A stretch of DNA of 64,000 nucleotides from Gottfriedia sp049568075 (GTDB lineage: Bacteria; Bacillota; Bacilli; Bacillales; Bacillaceae_G): NCBI GenBank assembly GCA_049568075.1, contig CP144911.1; one strand, written 5' to 3'. Shown here piece by piece: positions 27,325 through 35,371 of this stretch. Under the pieces are notes generated by a model. The model was not told the origin of the DNA, searched no databases, and was given only the letters and a program-made list of their open reading frames with translations. Numbering within the stretch: position 1 is the first letter of the stretch; each line of letters starts with the position of its first letter. Both the position numbers and the translations under genes were made by a program.

Positions 27325-27773
27325 AGATATGCATTTTCCATGCGTAAACGTTCTATCTCAGCTTGAAGTTCTTCAATTGATTCTACAACAGGTGTAGTTT
27401 TCTTTGTTTCTTTTTTCATGGAAAGTCGCCCCTTTTTCTTTGATTCTAGGGCGTCTTGTCCTTGTGTTTCAAATTGAGTCCTCCATTTTCGAATCGTTCT
27501 AGGGGAAGGAATACTGAAAATTGCAGCTGCTTCATTAGGTGACGTCCCGTGGTCATTCATATACTTTAATACGTTTAGTTTAAACTGTACCGAATAACTT
27601 GTATATGACTTTTTAAGCAATCCATTAATCCCATTTTCCTTATATTGAGCTACCCAGTTTCTCACTTCAGCATGGGACGTTCCAAATAACTTACCAATAG
27701 AACGAAAACTTTCCTTACCTTCTAAATAACGCATAACTACCGCTAATTTATGTTCAGTAGTAAATTTAGTCAT
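27267..27773 (-). CDS. IS3-family transposase OrfA (helix-turn-helix)
   Basis: A 168-residue DNA-binding half of the IS transposase. It has two HTH units, LEGKESFRSIGKLFGTSHAE near the start and GTSPNEAAAIFSIPSPRTIR in the middle, then a leucine-zipper-like coiled coil near the C-terminus (SIEELQAEIERLRMENAYLKKL). GGAGGTGCATTTTTT precedes the ATG. The A-AAA-AAG slippery sequence near its 3' end allows -1 frameshifting into orfB, as in IS150 relatives. Confidence 0.92.
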   Translation of the reverse strand: MTKFTTEHKLAVVMRYLEGKESFRSIGKLFGTSHAEVRNWVAQYKENGINGLLKKSYTSYSVQFKLNVLKYMNDHGTSPNEAAAIFSIPSPRTIRKWRTQFETQGQDALESKKKGRLSMKKETKKTTPVVESIEELQAEIERLRMENAYLKKLNALVQNKEKSRNKTK

Positions 27774-27846
27774 AAAAAATGCACCTCCAAATGTTAGTCG
27801 TGTCTAACATTTGGGGTGCACTTCAAAGCGGTAATGGTTAATTGGA

Positions 27847-29226
27847 TTATTTATACGATTTGAAAATTGGTTTTTTCATAATGAATCTTCTGTCAATACA
27901 GAAAGCTACCAACAATGATAGAAGAATGGTTAGAAGTAAATAGACGTAAGTTTCAAGAGGAAATGGATTGCCCTCAAGATGGATACCATTCGCACGATAT
28001 TCGAAACGTTTAACAGCATGTTTTGCAGTTAGTAGATCTTCTTGTTTAGCTAAGTCTTCTAATGGCGCTTCGAATACATATCTGTTTGGTGAATCACTAT
28101 GGATCAGGAGGGTCTCTTTAGTATTACCTTTTTCATCCCAGAGCTTTATATCTGCCGCCGCTAGTGATTTTGCATCGCCACCTGGAATGATCATTTTGTC
28201 TAATTTTGGAGCATTAGATATTTGATGCCTTGCCAGAATATTAAGATGATGTTTCGTAGTTATTGGAGCATCCGAACTAGACACAGTCAAGATTTGTGTA
28301 GTTCCGGTGTCTCCATAAGAATCAAATATAGAAGATAAAGCTATTTCATCCATATCTTTATACAGAAGAACCCCATTTTGTTTCTTATTCCAATTGAATC
28401 CAAGATTTAGTAAATATGTTGCAAATTTTATATTCATGTTCTTAGGTTCCACTTTCGGATTTTGAACGAATTGGTACGAAGGATAACTAATTTCCTTAGC
28501 TATTTTTGCAGCCATGGGTTCTCCTAATTTCTGAGAAATCAAATGAAGTACTCCATCGATACCTGCGCTTTGACCGGCTGTAGTTAAGGTGTTTCCGTCT
28601 TGAACATACCGCACATCCTCTTTCCAATTTGTTTCAGTATATTTCTTGATTAAAAGAGGTAAAGCTTGCCAGTGTGAGGTGGCGGATTTTCCTTTTAATA
28701 AACCTGCATCAGCAAGATTCTCTGATCCACCACAAATACTTAAAAAAGTCGTCGTTTTACTGCTGGAATGTTTTTGAATCCATTCGCGAGTTGGTTTGTA
28801 TTTATCTTCATTTATTATCTTCATATAAGGAACAACAATTATATCTGGACTTTTATTTAATAAGTAATCCAGTTCTTTATATGAGTAATGAGGAATCACA
28901 TCCAAACCGCCTGATAAAGACTTGATGTTTTTGTCAGGTGCAACAGCATATACATTATACGCATCCGTCATAGAAAAAAGTGTGTATGGAATGAGAAAGT
29001 CGAAATCTTCAGTTGGTATTGATGAATCCGCCATCACAACTGCCACAGTCGGTTTATTTGGATCAAACAGGGGGACTTTTACTCCTTGTAGTGAAGGAAC
29101 AGGCTCATGGCGGACGTTTAAGTAAAAATCTTTTTGATGACGATTAAAGCCATAGAACTCGGTCCCCCCGACAAACACAACCAAAATTAGCAAATAAACT
29201 GCTAACCGTAAGACTAATCTTTTCAT
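27847..29226 (-). CDS. membrane-anchored DJ-1/PfpI-family protein
   Basis: A 459-residue protein with an N-terminal transmembrane helix (about 3-20) and a C-terminal one (about 427-447), enclosing a DJ-1/PfpI (class I glutamine amidotransferase-like) domain. The nucleophile elbow is LSICGGSENLADAGLLKGKS with Cys165, followed by ATSHW as in DJ-1-type regulators and chaperones. The second half (ILTVSSSDAPITT.., MIIPGGDAKSLAAAD) looks like a further DJ-1-like fold without cysteine. AAAGGAGGATTATAAA precedes the chosen ATG. Its terminator has been split by the IS. A CsoR-type palindrome lies 105 bases upstream. Substrate unknown. Confidence 0.75.
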   Translation of the reverse strand: MKRLVLRLAVYLLILVVFVGGTEFYGFNRHQKDFYLNVRHEPVPSLQGVKVPLFDPNKPTVAVVMADSSIPTEDFDFLIPYTLFSMTDAYNVYAVAPDKNIKSLSGGLDVIPHYSYKELDYLLNKSPDIIVVPYMKIINEDKYKPTREWIQKHSSSKTTTFLSICGGSENLADAGLLKGKSATSHWQALPLLIKKYTETNWKEDVRYVQDGNTLTTAGQSAGIDGVLHLISQKLGEPMAAKIAKEISYPSYQFVQNPKVEPKNMNIKFATYLLNLGFNWNKKQNGVLLYKDMDEIALSSIFDSYGDTGTTQILTVSSSDAPITTKHHLNILARHQISNAPKLDKMIIPGGDAKSLAAADIKLWDEKGNTKETLLIHSDSPNRYVFEAPLEDLAKQEDLLTAKHAVKRFEYRANGIHLEGNPFPLETYVYLLLTILLSLLVAFCIDRRFIMKKPIFKSYK

Positions 29227-29330
29227 TTTATAATCCTCCTTTTGGAAACAAATGTTGTTATTGTTTATGAATACCATTGCCTTTGATAATAAGGCTCCCT
29301 ATTTGGGTATTAATAAAAAAAATTTCGAAG

Positions 29331-29345
29331 TACCCCCGCAGGGTA
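29331..29345. promoter_or_regulatory. CsoR-family-type operator
   Basis: TACCCCCGCAGGGTA; its complement TACCCTGCGGGGGTA differs at one of 15 positions from the copZA operator recalled for B. subtilis CsoR (TACCCTACGGGGGTA). It stands out as a G/C tract in very AT-rich DNA, between the DJ-1/PfpI gene (minus) and a small membrane protein gene (plus). CsoR-family members sense copper, persulfide or formaldehyde. No csoR-like gene is in the window. Confidence 0.5.
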
Positions 29346-29509
29346 TTTGTTTTTATCTTGATTTCATATTACGTTTTATCTAAACCTTTGGTAATCGTAC
29401 TTGAGCTTGATTTTTATTTCAGACTTCAGACTTAACTGGTTTCAGACCACTGAAAAGACAGAGACTGAAATAGACTGTAATTTAAACATTAAATAGATGA
29501 AGATTAAAT

Positions 29510-29556
29510 AAAGGGACTGCTGACAAATTTTTTTCTAATTTGTCGACAGCCCCTTT
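29510..29556. repeat. 47-bp near-perfect palindrome
   Basis: AAAGGGACTGCTGACAAATT pairs with AATTTGTCGACAGCCCCTTT around a T-rich loop, with two or three mismatches. No T-run follows on either strand, so it is not a good terminator. The GGGGCTGTCGACAAATT arm resembles ends of some insertion sequences, so this may be a MITE-like remnant. Confidence 0.5.
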
Positions 29557-29662
29557 GGCCAAAAAATAATTATTAAAAAATCTTTTTGAAACATATGGTA
29601 AAATATGGAAATATTTTTCAATTGATTACTATTAATAAAAATTATGTTCACAAGGAGGGTAC

Positions 29663-29896
29663 ATGGCGAAACAGCTTCTAATGTTTTTACTGATAATTTC
29701 AATAGTATCTGTCAATGTAATCGCATTTTTTTATTATCGAAAAACGAAAAATATATACTTCTCGGCATTTATTATCCTTATCTCTGCTGGAGTTTTAGCA
29801 ATTGTTGAGGGGTTCATCGCTATGATTATTCTTAATGATGCTTTTGGATTCTTTTTCGGATTAAATCTTGTGGGTTACCTATCTAATAATAAATAG
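29663..29896 (+). CDS. small membrane protein (77 aa)
   Basis: Two hydrophobic helices (about 4-25 and 31-60) with a short basic loop (YRKTKNIY). AAGGAGGGTAC lies directly before the ATG. No family recognised. It lies divergent to the DJ-1/PfpI gene across the CsoR-like site. Confidence 0.6.
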   Translation: MAKQLLMFLLIISIVSVNVIAFFYYRKTKNIYFSAFIILISAGVLAIVEGFIAMIILNDAFGFFFGLNLVGYLSNNK

Positions 29897-30325
29897 TAAT
29901 AGTTTTCCTGATTGCAATGGTTGTAAGTATAATAAAGCTTTCAAACACTCTCAAAAATAAAGAGGCAGATTGACGTTTTGAGAGGTTTATGAACGGACCT
30001 TTTTTGTGTGTTAATTTTTGACGTATAACATGGAATACTACACTAGTGATAAAAAATTACGATAAATTCAACGGTAAAATAACCCGCCTTAAAATCAGGA
30101 GTTAATAATTAGAAATTAACTTCATTAAAATTGGAGATAAACTTGGGATATTTGAAAGAAAAATTTTATATTTTGTTCGATTAACATGAATTAGAACAAA
30201 TTAAAGAAGTGATTGCTTTATTAGAAAATTAATATAACGAATTGACGAAAGTATGTACTAGTTGATTAAAAGAAATATAGATTTACATAACTTTATAACA
30301 AAAAAGGCTGAGATAGGAGGTAAAT
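29897..30325. other. gene-free interval with ORF debris
   Basis: AT-rich, many stops in all frames. A 14-codon fragment near 30187 (ELEQIKEVIALLEN then stop) may be the tail of a lost gene. No RNA gene or clear hairpin is seen apart from a weak inverted repeat near 29940-29990 (CTCTCAAAA / TTTTGAGAG). That repeat is followed within about 20 bases by CCTTTTTT and could be a terminator for the small membrane protein. Confidence 0.4.
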
Positions 30326-30598
30326 ATGTCAAGTTACATCACTCCTGAGTTATCTAACGAACAAACGATTTCAATTATAAGAAATGGACTAAATCAAACT
30401 AATGCTCCTAAAAATATCATCATTGTTGGTGCTGGTATGGCTGGACTAGTCTCTGCCTCATTACTTAAACAAGCTGGACATATTGTTACAATTCTTGAGG
30501 CCTCTGAAAGAGTGGGAGGACGCGTCTACACTAAGCGATCCGAGTTTAAGGATGATCAGTTCTTTGAAGCCGGAGCCATGCGTATTCAGCATAACTGA
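30326..30598 (+). pseudogene. flavin amine oxidase, N-terminal fragment only
   Basis: It starts well (GATAGGAGGTAAAT before ATG) and encodes the FAD-binding N-terminus of a flavin monoamine oxidase: NIIIVGAGMAGLVSASLLKQ (dinucleotide fold, about 35-54), then ILEASERVGGRVYTKR. It ends after 90 residues at GAMRIQHN-stop, where the family continues for about 400 more residues. No downstream remainder is present; the next bases are a terminator almost identical to that of ileS. A truncated, non-functional gene is the simplest reading. Confidence 0.85.
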
Positions 30599-30611
30599 AA
30601 ATAGTTTAAGA

Positions 30612-30654
30612 AAAATGACAGACTAATAACCAAGATTTTAGTCTGTCATTTTTC
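30612..30654 (+). terminator. terminator hairpin (copy B of the ileS terminator)
   Basis: AATGACAGACTAA and TTAGTCTGTCATT form a perfect 13-bp stem, followed by TTTCTTCTT. Stem and loop are nearly identical to 25691-25733 (one stem change, two or three loop changes). Confidence 0.85.
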
Positions 30655-30736
30655 TTCTTAAATTCAATAGTTTAAAGGTTTATTAAAATAGCTGTTGAAT
30701 TAATTAATCAGTTCTGGATGATTTAAGGAGGATTAG

Positions 30737-30922
30737 ATGATTTCTAAAAAGAGCATTTATGTATAATTGATATACGCATTTTCTTTTGCCATATCGTATT
30801 TTTTAGTTAGAGTATTCTTATTTGATGGCGAAATTAACTCAGCATTTGCCGGTTCTATTGGCGGTGGATTTATTGGATTTTTAATATCAATTATTTTCGC
30901 TAAACCGATTGAAAAAAGATAA
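30737..30922 (+). pseudogene. small membrane protein gene with premature stop
   Basis: ATTTAAGGAGGATTAG precedes an ATG, but codon 10 is TAA (30764-30766). The frame then stays open for 51 more codons encoding a hydrophobic protein (IYAFSFAISYFLVRVF, then AGSIGGGFIGFLISIIF) and ends KPIEKR-stop. The TTG right after the stop has no ribosome binding site. It reads as a two-helix membrane protein inactivated by one nonsense mutation. Confidence 0.7.
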
Positions 30923-30968
30923 TTTTAAAAACGGTTATCAATTACTCTATATTTAAGTTGAACTATTA

Positions 30969-31001
30969 ATAAAGGATGATCATTATTCAATCGATCATCC
31001 T
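30969..31001 (-). terminator. terminator of the first LysE-family gene
   Basis: On the minus strand AGGATGATC pairs with GATCATCCT and is followed by TTTATTAA. It lies 11 bases past the stop of the exporter gene. Confidence 0.65.
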
Positions 31002-31011
31002 CTACTCTACA

Positions 31012-31614
31012 TTAAGTTAATCCAATTAAAAGATAAATGCTAGTTCCCCAAATAAATAAGGCGGAGAATTTGTTGAATATGTTCATTAAACCTCCTGTAC
31101 TGTCTACCTTCTTCATGATTGAGCCTGCGACCGTTAAACCAATAAACCAAATCCAAGATACTGTAATACATGCAATCGTAAAGAAAACTTGTTCCTTTCC
31201 AACATATTTTAATGCACTTGTTCCAATTACACCCACTGTATCTAAGATTGCATGAGGGTTTAATAAGGAAACTGATAAAGCAAAAATGATCTGCTGTCGG
31301 CTAGGTAATGCACTGTTTGATTCGTTTGCTGCAGGTTTAGATCTCCAAATAACATACCCCATGTATATTAAAAACAAAATACCCGCAATCATCAGGCTAA
31401 TTCTTAGCCATTCAAATTGTAGAACGATAGTGGAAAGTCCGAAAACAGCTAATAGAATTAAAAAAGTATCGCACACAGCAGCAGTAAAAGTCGCAGGAAG
31501 CGCTCGAATTAGTTTTGGCTGTGTGGCACCTTGTGAAAATACAAATACATTCTGTACCCCTAAAGGTAAAATAAGTCCGAATGCTAAGACTAGACCATGA
31601 ATAATAGCTTCCAT
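31012..31614 (-). CDS. LysE/ArgO-type amino acid exporter
   Basis: A 200-residue inner membrane exporter with six hydrophobic segments. The LysE signature is LAFGLILPLGVQNVFVFSQG (about 10-29), with LSVSLLNPHAILDTVGVIG in the second half. This places it in the LysE (lysine/arginine) branch. The ATG at 31614 is eight bases after GGGAG and is preferred over the adjacent TTG. It is divergent from a MocR-type regulator that probably controls it through the inverted repeat between them. Confidence 0.88.
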   Translation of the reverse strand: MEAIIHGLVLAFGLILPLGVQNVFVFSQGATQPKLIRALPATFTAAVCDTFLILLAVFGLSTIVLQFEWLRISLMIAGILFLIYMGYVIWRSKPAANESNSALPSRQQIIFALSVSLLNPHAILDTVGVIGTSALKYVGKEQVFFTIACITVSWIWFIGLTVAGSIMKKVDSTGGLMNIFNKFSALFIWGTSIYLLIGLT

Positions 31615-31673
31615 CAAATCAACTCCCTTTCAATTACTATCGTACTATGATAAAACTAAAAGAAAACAACCAA

Positions 31674-31697
31674 TTGGATGGTTTTATATCCACCCAA
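31674..31697. promoter_or_regulatory. inverted repeat in the lysE/mocR divergent promoter
   Basis: TTGGATGG, an 8-base spacer, then CCACCCAA: arms complementary at 7 of 8 positions. It overlaps a smaller CCAATTGG and lies in the 98-base gap between the divergent genes, just before the regulator's ribosome binding site. It is a plausible operator for the MocR-family product. Confidence 0.5.
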
Positions 31698-31712
31698 TTT
31701 AGGGGGAGTTAG

Positions 31713-33134
31713 ATGAAATGGAAACCAAATCGTGATTCTCATTTGACTATGCAAGAGCAAATTGTAGATTGGATAAAATCTCGAATTGAACGAGGTGATT
31801 GGTCTGTTGGCACAAAGATTCCAACACAGCGGCAACTAGCAACGCAATTTAATGTGAACCGTAGTACCGTACAACTTGCACTTGATGAATTAAGGGCAGA
31901 TGGATTGATTGAATCAAAAATGGGTTCAGGGGTATATGTGGCTAACAATTCTTGGAACGTACTTTTGAGCAAAAATCAACCAAATTGGCAGAGACATATA
32001 GAATCAAGTATTCATAAACCAAACTACCATACGATTCAGCTCATAAATGAATATGAGCAAATGGATCATATCATCCGTCTTGGAACAGGTGAATTATCAC
32101 CTGAATTATTACCAACTAAACAAATAGAAGATTCGTTAAGAAAGATTTCACTTGATTCCAAAGCAATTGGTTATTCATCTCCGCAAGGAAGTGAAAAGCT
32201 CCGAGGAATTTTAAGTAATTATTTAAAAAAACGCGGTTTTGAATTAGCACCAGAGAACATTTTAATTGTTTCGGGTGCACTTCAAGCGCTTCAATTAATT
32301 GCAGTTGGATTATTGGAAGAGGGATCCATTTTATTTCAAGAACAATTTTCGTATTTAAATTCAGTACATCCATTTCAATCTAATGGTATGCGAATGATTT
32401 CAGTTTCAAGAGAACATCAATTAAAAGATAATTTACGGGCACATAAAGGAAAGAGGCAATCTTTATTCTACTGTGTTCCAACACTAAACAATCCAACGGG
32501 CTATAATTGGTCGTTGGAAGAAAAGCAAAATCTATTTGATACATGCAAAGAGCTACAAATTCCGATTATTGAAGATGATGTGTATCACGAATTGCTTTTT
32601 GAATCATCTTCTCCTGCTATAAAATCGTTTGACACATCAGGACAAGTTCTATATATCGGGAGTGTATCCAAAACACTAAGTCCAGGATTAAGAATTGGTT
32701 GGGTTGTTGCACCTTCGCCTGTAATTGAACGATTAGCTGATATTAAAATGCAAACAGATTACGGTTCAAGTGCCTTTTCGCAAGAAATCGTATCACACTG
32801 GATCGCAAACGGTCTATACGAAAAGCATCTTGTAAACCTTCGCGAACAATTGCAAAAAAGAGCTAAATACGTAGAAGAAATTTTAGAAAAGGACTTTAAA
32901 AAAATAGCTTCATGGAAAAAGCCTGAAGGTGGTTTCTACATATGGCTCAGATTTCATAATCCAATTATAAATAAGACTTTATTTTTAAAATTACTTAAAG
33001 AAGATATATTAATCAATCCAGGTTATATTTACGAATCAAGAGATTTACACCATATTCGTCTTTCTTATGCCTACGCGTCATTTGAAGATTTAAAAAAGGG
33101 ATTAAATATTTTACTACAAATAAGCCAACAGTGA
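31713..33134 (+). CDS. MocR-family regulator (GntR HTH fused to aminotransferase fold)
   Basis: A 473-residue PLP-dependent transcription factor. The N-terminal winged helix of GntR type (about 10-78) has GDWSVGTKIPTQRQLATQF and DGLIESKMGSGVYV. The class I aminotransferase-like domain follows, with NNPTGYNWSLEE and the PLP-binding lysine in IGSVSKTLSPGLRIGW. Members sense amino acids or vitamin B6 and usually act on divergent genes; here that is a LysE-type exporter. AGGGGGAGTTAG precedes the ATG. Confidence 0.92.
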   Translation: MKWKPNRDSHLTMQEQIVDWIKSRIERGDWSVGTKIPTQRQLATQFNVNRSTVQLALDELRADGLIESKMGSGVYVANNSWNVLLSKNQPNWQRHIESSIHKPNYHTIQLINEYEQMDHIIRLGTGELSPELLPTKQIEDSLRKISLDSKAIGYSSPQGSEKLRGILSNYLKKRGFELAPENILIVSGALQALQLIAVGLLEEGSILFQEQFSYLNSVHPFQSNGMRMISVSREHQLKDNLRAHKGKRQSLFYCVPTLNNPTGYNWSLEEKQNLFDTCKELQIPIIEDDVYHELLFESSSPAIKSFDTSGQVLYIGSVSKTLSPGLRIGWVVAPSPVIERLADIKMQTDYGSSAFSQEIVSHWIANGLYEKHLVNLREQLQKRAKYVEEILEKDFKKIASWKKPEGGFYIWLRFHNPIINKTLFLKLLKEDILINPGYIYESRDLHHIRLSYAYASFEDLKKGLNILLQISQQ

Positions 33135-33182
33135 TTTCACTTAGAACTTTATTTGTACCTTTTAATGAAGATTTTGCACAGT

Positions 33183-33216
33183 AAAAAAGAGCAACGAGAT
33201 TTCGATGCTCTTTTTT
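33183..33216. terminator. terminator after the MocR-type gene
   Basis: AAAAAAGAGCA and TGCTCTTTTTT form an 11-bp stem with a 12-base loop; it is symmetric and may act on both strands. Confidence 0.88.
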
Positions 33217-33293
33217 ATGTTATATATTGTTCTACAACATAGTAAATTAAAATTTATTTTCTGTCTGGAAAAGTACACAATTTGCTAGAAACA

Positions 33294-34499
33294 TCACTGG
33301 ATACTTGCCTGAATCTTTAAGCTTTCAAACCCTCGAAATGCAACATTTTTACGGCGAGTTGGCTCCTCTATTAGAACTGGATTCACTAAATGTCTAATCA
33401 GTTTTTCAATTGCAATTTGTCCTTCTAATCTAGCAAGTGGGGCACCTAAGCAGAAATGCGGGCCGGATGAAAAGGATAAATGTTTTATATTTTTTCGAGT
33501 GATATCAAATGTTTCAGGATTAGTTGTGACTGTTGGATCGTAATTGGCTCCACCTAATGAAACCATAAAGTAATCGCCTTTTTTAATCGAATTTCCAGCG
33601 AACTCAAAGTCTTCTCTTGCCCACCTAGAAGTAAAAATAACGGGTGATTCGTATCTTAATATTTCTTCAATAGCCGAAGGAATTAACGTTAAATCATTTT
33701 TTAATAGCTCAAATTGCTCAGGATGTTTTAATAATAAATAATATCCATTCGTGATTAAATTAACAGTAGTTTCATGACCCGCTATTAATAAAAGAAGACA
33801 ACTTGCGATCATTTCATCTTCACTTAATTTATCACCAGATTCCTCCGCTACGATTAAATTACTAATTAAATCCTCTTTAGGTTCAATTCTTCTTTTAGAT
33901 ATAAGATTTCTGAAATAATTAGAAGCATCAAGAATATCCTTTGATACTAACTCTAAATCCTCCATAGTCGTATTAAAATCAATAAATTTAATAAATGCAT
34001 CAGACCAATTGCGAAATAAATCTCGATCTTCTTTCGGAACACCTAATAGATCAGTTATGACAAATACAGGTAATAAATATGAAAAATCACGGATTAGTTC
34101 GTGGGTAAATTTTCCCTTCATATTTGCTATCAAATAATCAGCAATTTCATTTACCGAAGTTCGTAAATTTTCAACCATTCTTGGAGAAAAGGCTTTGTTC
34201 ACGAGATTCCTCAATCTTGTATGATCAGGAGCATCTCTAAATAACATCATTTTTCGATTTATTGCAATTGCAGGCATAACACTTTCAGGTATTTGTTCAG
34301 TTGGAGTGACTTTGGTTGCTTCTTTTATAAAACGGGGGTCTTTTAGTATGATTTCGGCTTCTCTATAACCTGTTACCAGCCATCCAGTTCTCTGAAATAG
34401 CTCGGTATAAAGCATAGGACTTATTTGTCGAGCGTTACAAAAATACGAATATGGGTCTTTGTAAAATTGCTGTGGATTCACTTTTAATTGATTGTTCAT
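33294..34499 (-). CDS. cytochrome P450 (CYP107-like)
   Basis: A soluble bacterial P450 monooxygenase of 401 residues. The I-helix oxygen-binding motif is AGHETT (240-245), the K-helix ExxR is Glu279..Arg282 (EEILR), and the heme-binding loop is FSSGPHFCLGAPLARLE with Cys350 as the axial ligand. Length and motifs fit the CYP107 group common in Bacillus (CypA, YjiB, BioI relatives). No ferredoxin or reductase gene is next to it, so it would use general redox partners. AAGGGAGAACAGTTGT precedes the ATG. Substrate unknown. Confidence 0.92.
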   Translation of the reverse strand: MNNQLKVNPQQFYKDPYSYFCNARQISPMLYTELFQRTGWLVTGYREAEIILKDPRFIKEATKVTPTEQIPESVMPAIAINRKMMLFRDAPDHTRLRNLVNKAFSPRMVENLRTSVNEIADYLIANMKGKFTHELIRDFSYLLPVFVITDLLGVPKEDRDLFRNWSDAFIKFIDFNTTMEDLELVSKDILDASNYFRNLISKRRIEPKEDLISNLIVAEESGDKLSEDEMIASCLLLLIAGHETTVNLITNGYYLLLKHPEQFELLKNDLTLIPSAIEEILRYESPVIFTSRWAREDFEFAGNSIKKGDYFMVSLGGANYDPTVTTNPETFDITRKNIKHLSFSSGPHFCLGAPLARLEGQIAIEKLIRHLVNPVLIEEPTRRKNVAFRGFESLKIQASIQ

Positions 34500-34756
34500 A
34501 CAACTGTTCTCCCTTATGAATGAAATGAGTCTATTTATTTCTATTTCTGTGAAAATGGATTATTCCCAAATTTTGGATAACACAAAAAAAGGATACTTTT
34601 GTACAGAATGATTTTCATGAGGAAATAGTTATAAATGAATAAGAAATAAATCAAATAAAAATTAAGAAAATTAAATCATGATATATGGTAAAATAAGGTA
34701 CTTCAAGTAAACAAACTGAGTTTATGAGATTATTCAACGTATTAGAAGGGGGTAAC

Positions 34757-35302
34757 ATGATGGATTTTCCAGTTTTAGAAACAGAAAGATTATCTTTAGT
34801 GCAAATTACACAAAAAAATGTTGATGAGATTTTTTCCATCTTTTCAAATAAAGAGGTAATTAAATACTATGGTATGGACCCCTTTACTGAAAAAAATCAA
34901 GCGGTTAAAATGATAGTTTCCTTTCAAACTAGATTTGAAAATCAACAAGGAATGCGGTGGGGAATAGTTGAAAAAGAATCAAAAAAATTAATCGGGACAA
35001 TTGGTTTAAATAATTTAGTCTTACACGCTAGTAGAACTGAAATTGGATATGATTTATTACCTGAATATTGGAGAAAAGGATTTATGTCCGAAGCGATTAA
35101 GGAAATCTCATCTTATTGCTTTAATAAACTAGGAATCTATCGAATTGGAGCTAATATTTTTCCAGATAATACAGCCTCATCTACTTTAGTTGAGAAGTTA
35201 GGGTTTCAAAAAGAAGGATTACTGAGAGGTTATTTAGTTCAAGGGAATCAGTCTCATGATTTAAACGTATTTTCTCTCATTAAACCTGATTGGCAAAAAT
35301 AA
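34757..35302 (+). CDS. GNAT N-acetyltransferase (RimJ/RimL-like)
   Basis: About 181 residues with the RimJ/RimL-type opening FPVLETERLSLVQIT. The acetyl-CoA-binding region is around EIGYDLLPEYWRKGFMSEAI, with NTASSTLVEKLGFQKEGLLRGY near the end. Family members acetylate ribosomal protein N-termini or small molecules; the target here cannot be told. Two adjacent ATGs follow AAGGGGGTAAC; the second (34760) has the better seven-base spacing. An upstream in-frame ATG at 34724 lacks a ribosome binding site. Confidence 0.88.
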   Translation: MMDFPVLETERLSLVQITQKNVDEIFSIFSNKEVIKYYGMDPFTEKNQAVKMIVSFQTRFENQQGMRWGIVEKESKKLIGTIGLNNLVLHASRTEIGYDLLPEYWRKGFMSEAIKEISSYCFNKLGIYRIGANIFPDNTASSTLVEKLGFQKEGLLRGYLVQGNQSHDLNVFSLIKPDWQK

Positions 35303-35371
35303 AAAAACAATATTAAACTGAAATAACCATAATATAGTAAAATTGTCTAATTAAAGAAAAGGAGAAATGGA

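Larger units (their letters stand above)
26386..27825 (-). mobile_element. IS3-family (IS150-like) insertion sequence, 1440 bp
   Basis: The terminal inverted repeats are imperfect: left end TGTAGTGACCCCATAAAGTT, right end (complement) TGAAGTGCACCCCAAATGTT, both continuing into AGAC. The element is flanked by the 3-bp direct repeat AAG (26383-26385 and 27826-27828), the expected target duplication. It carries orfA and orfB on the minus strand with an A6G frameshift signal at 27318-27324. OrfB has an in-frame amber codon, so this copy is probably unable to transpose alone. Removing it restores a terminator hairpin for the DJ-1/PfpI gene. Confidence 0.93.
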
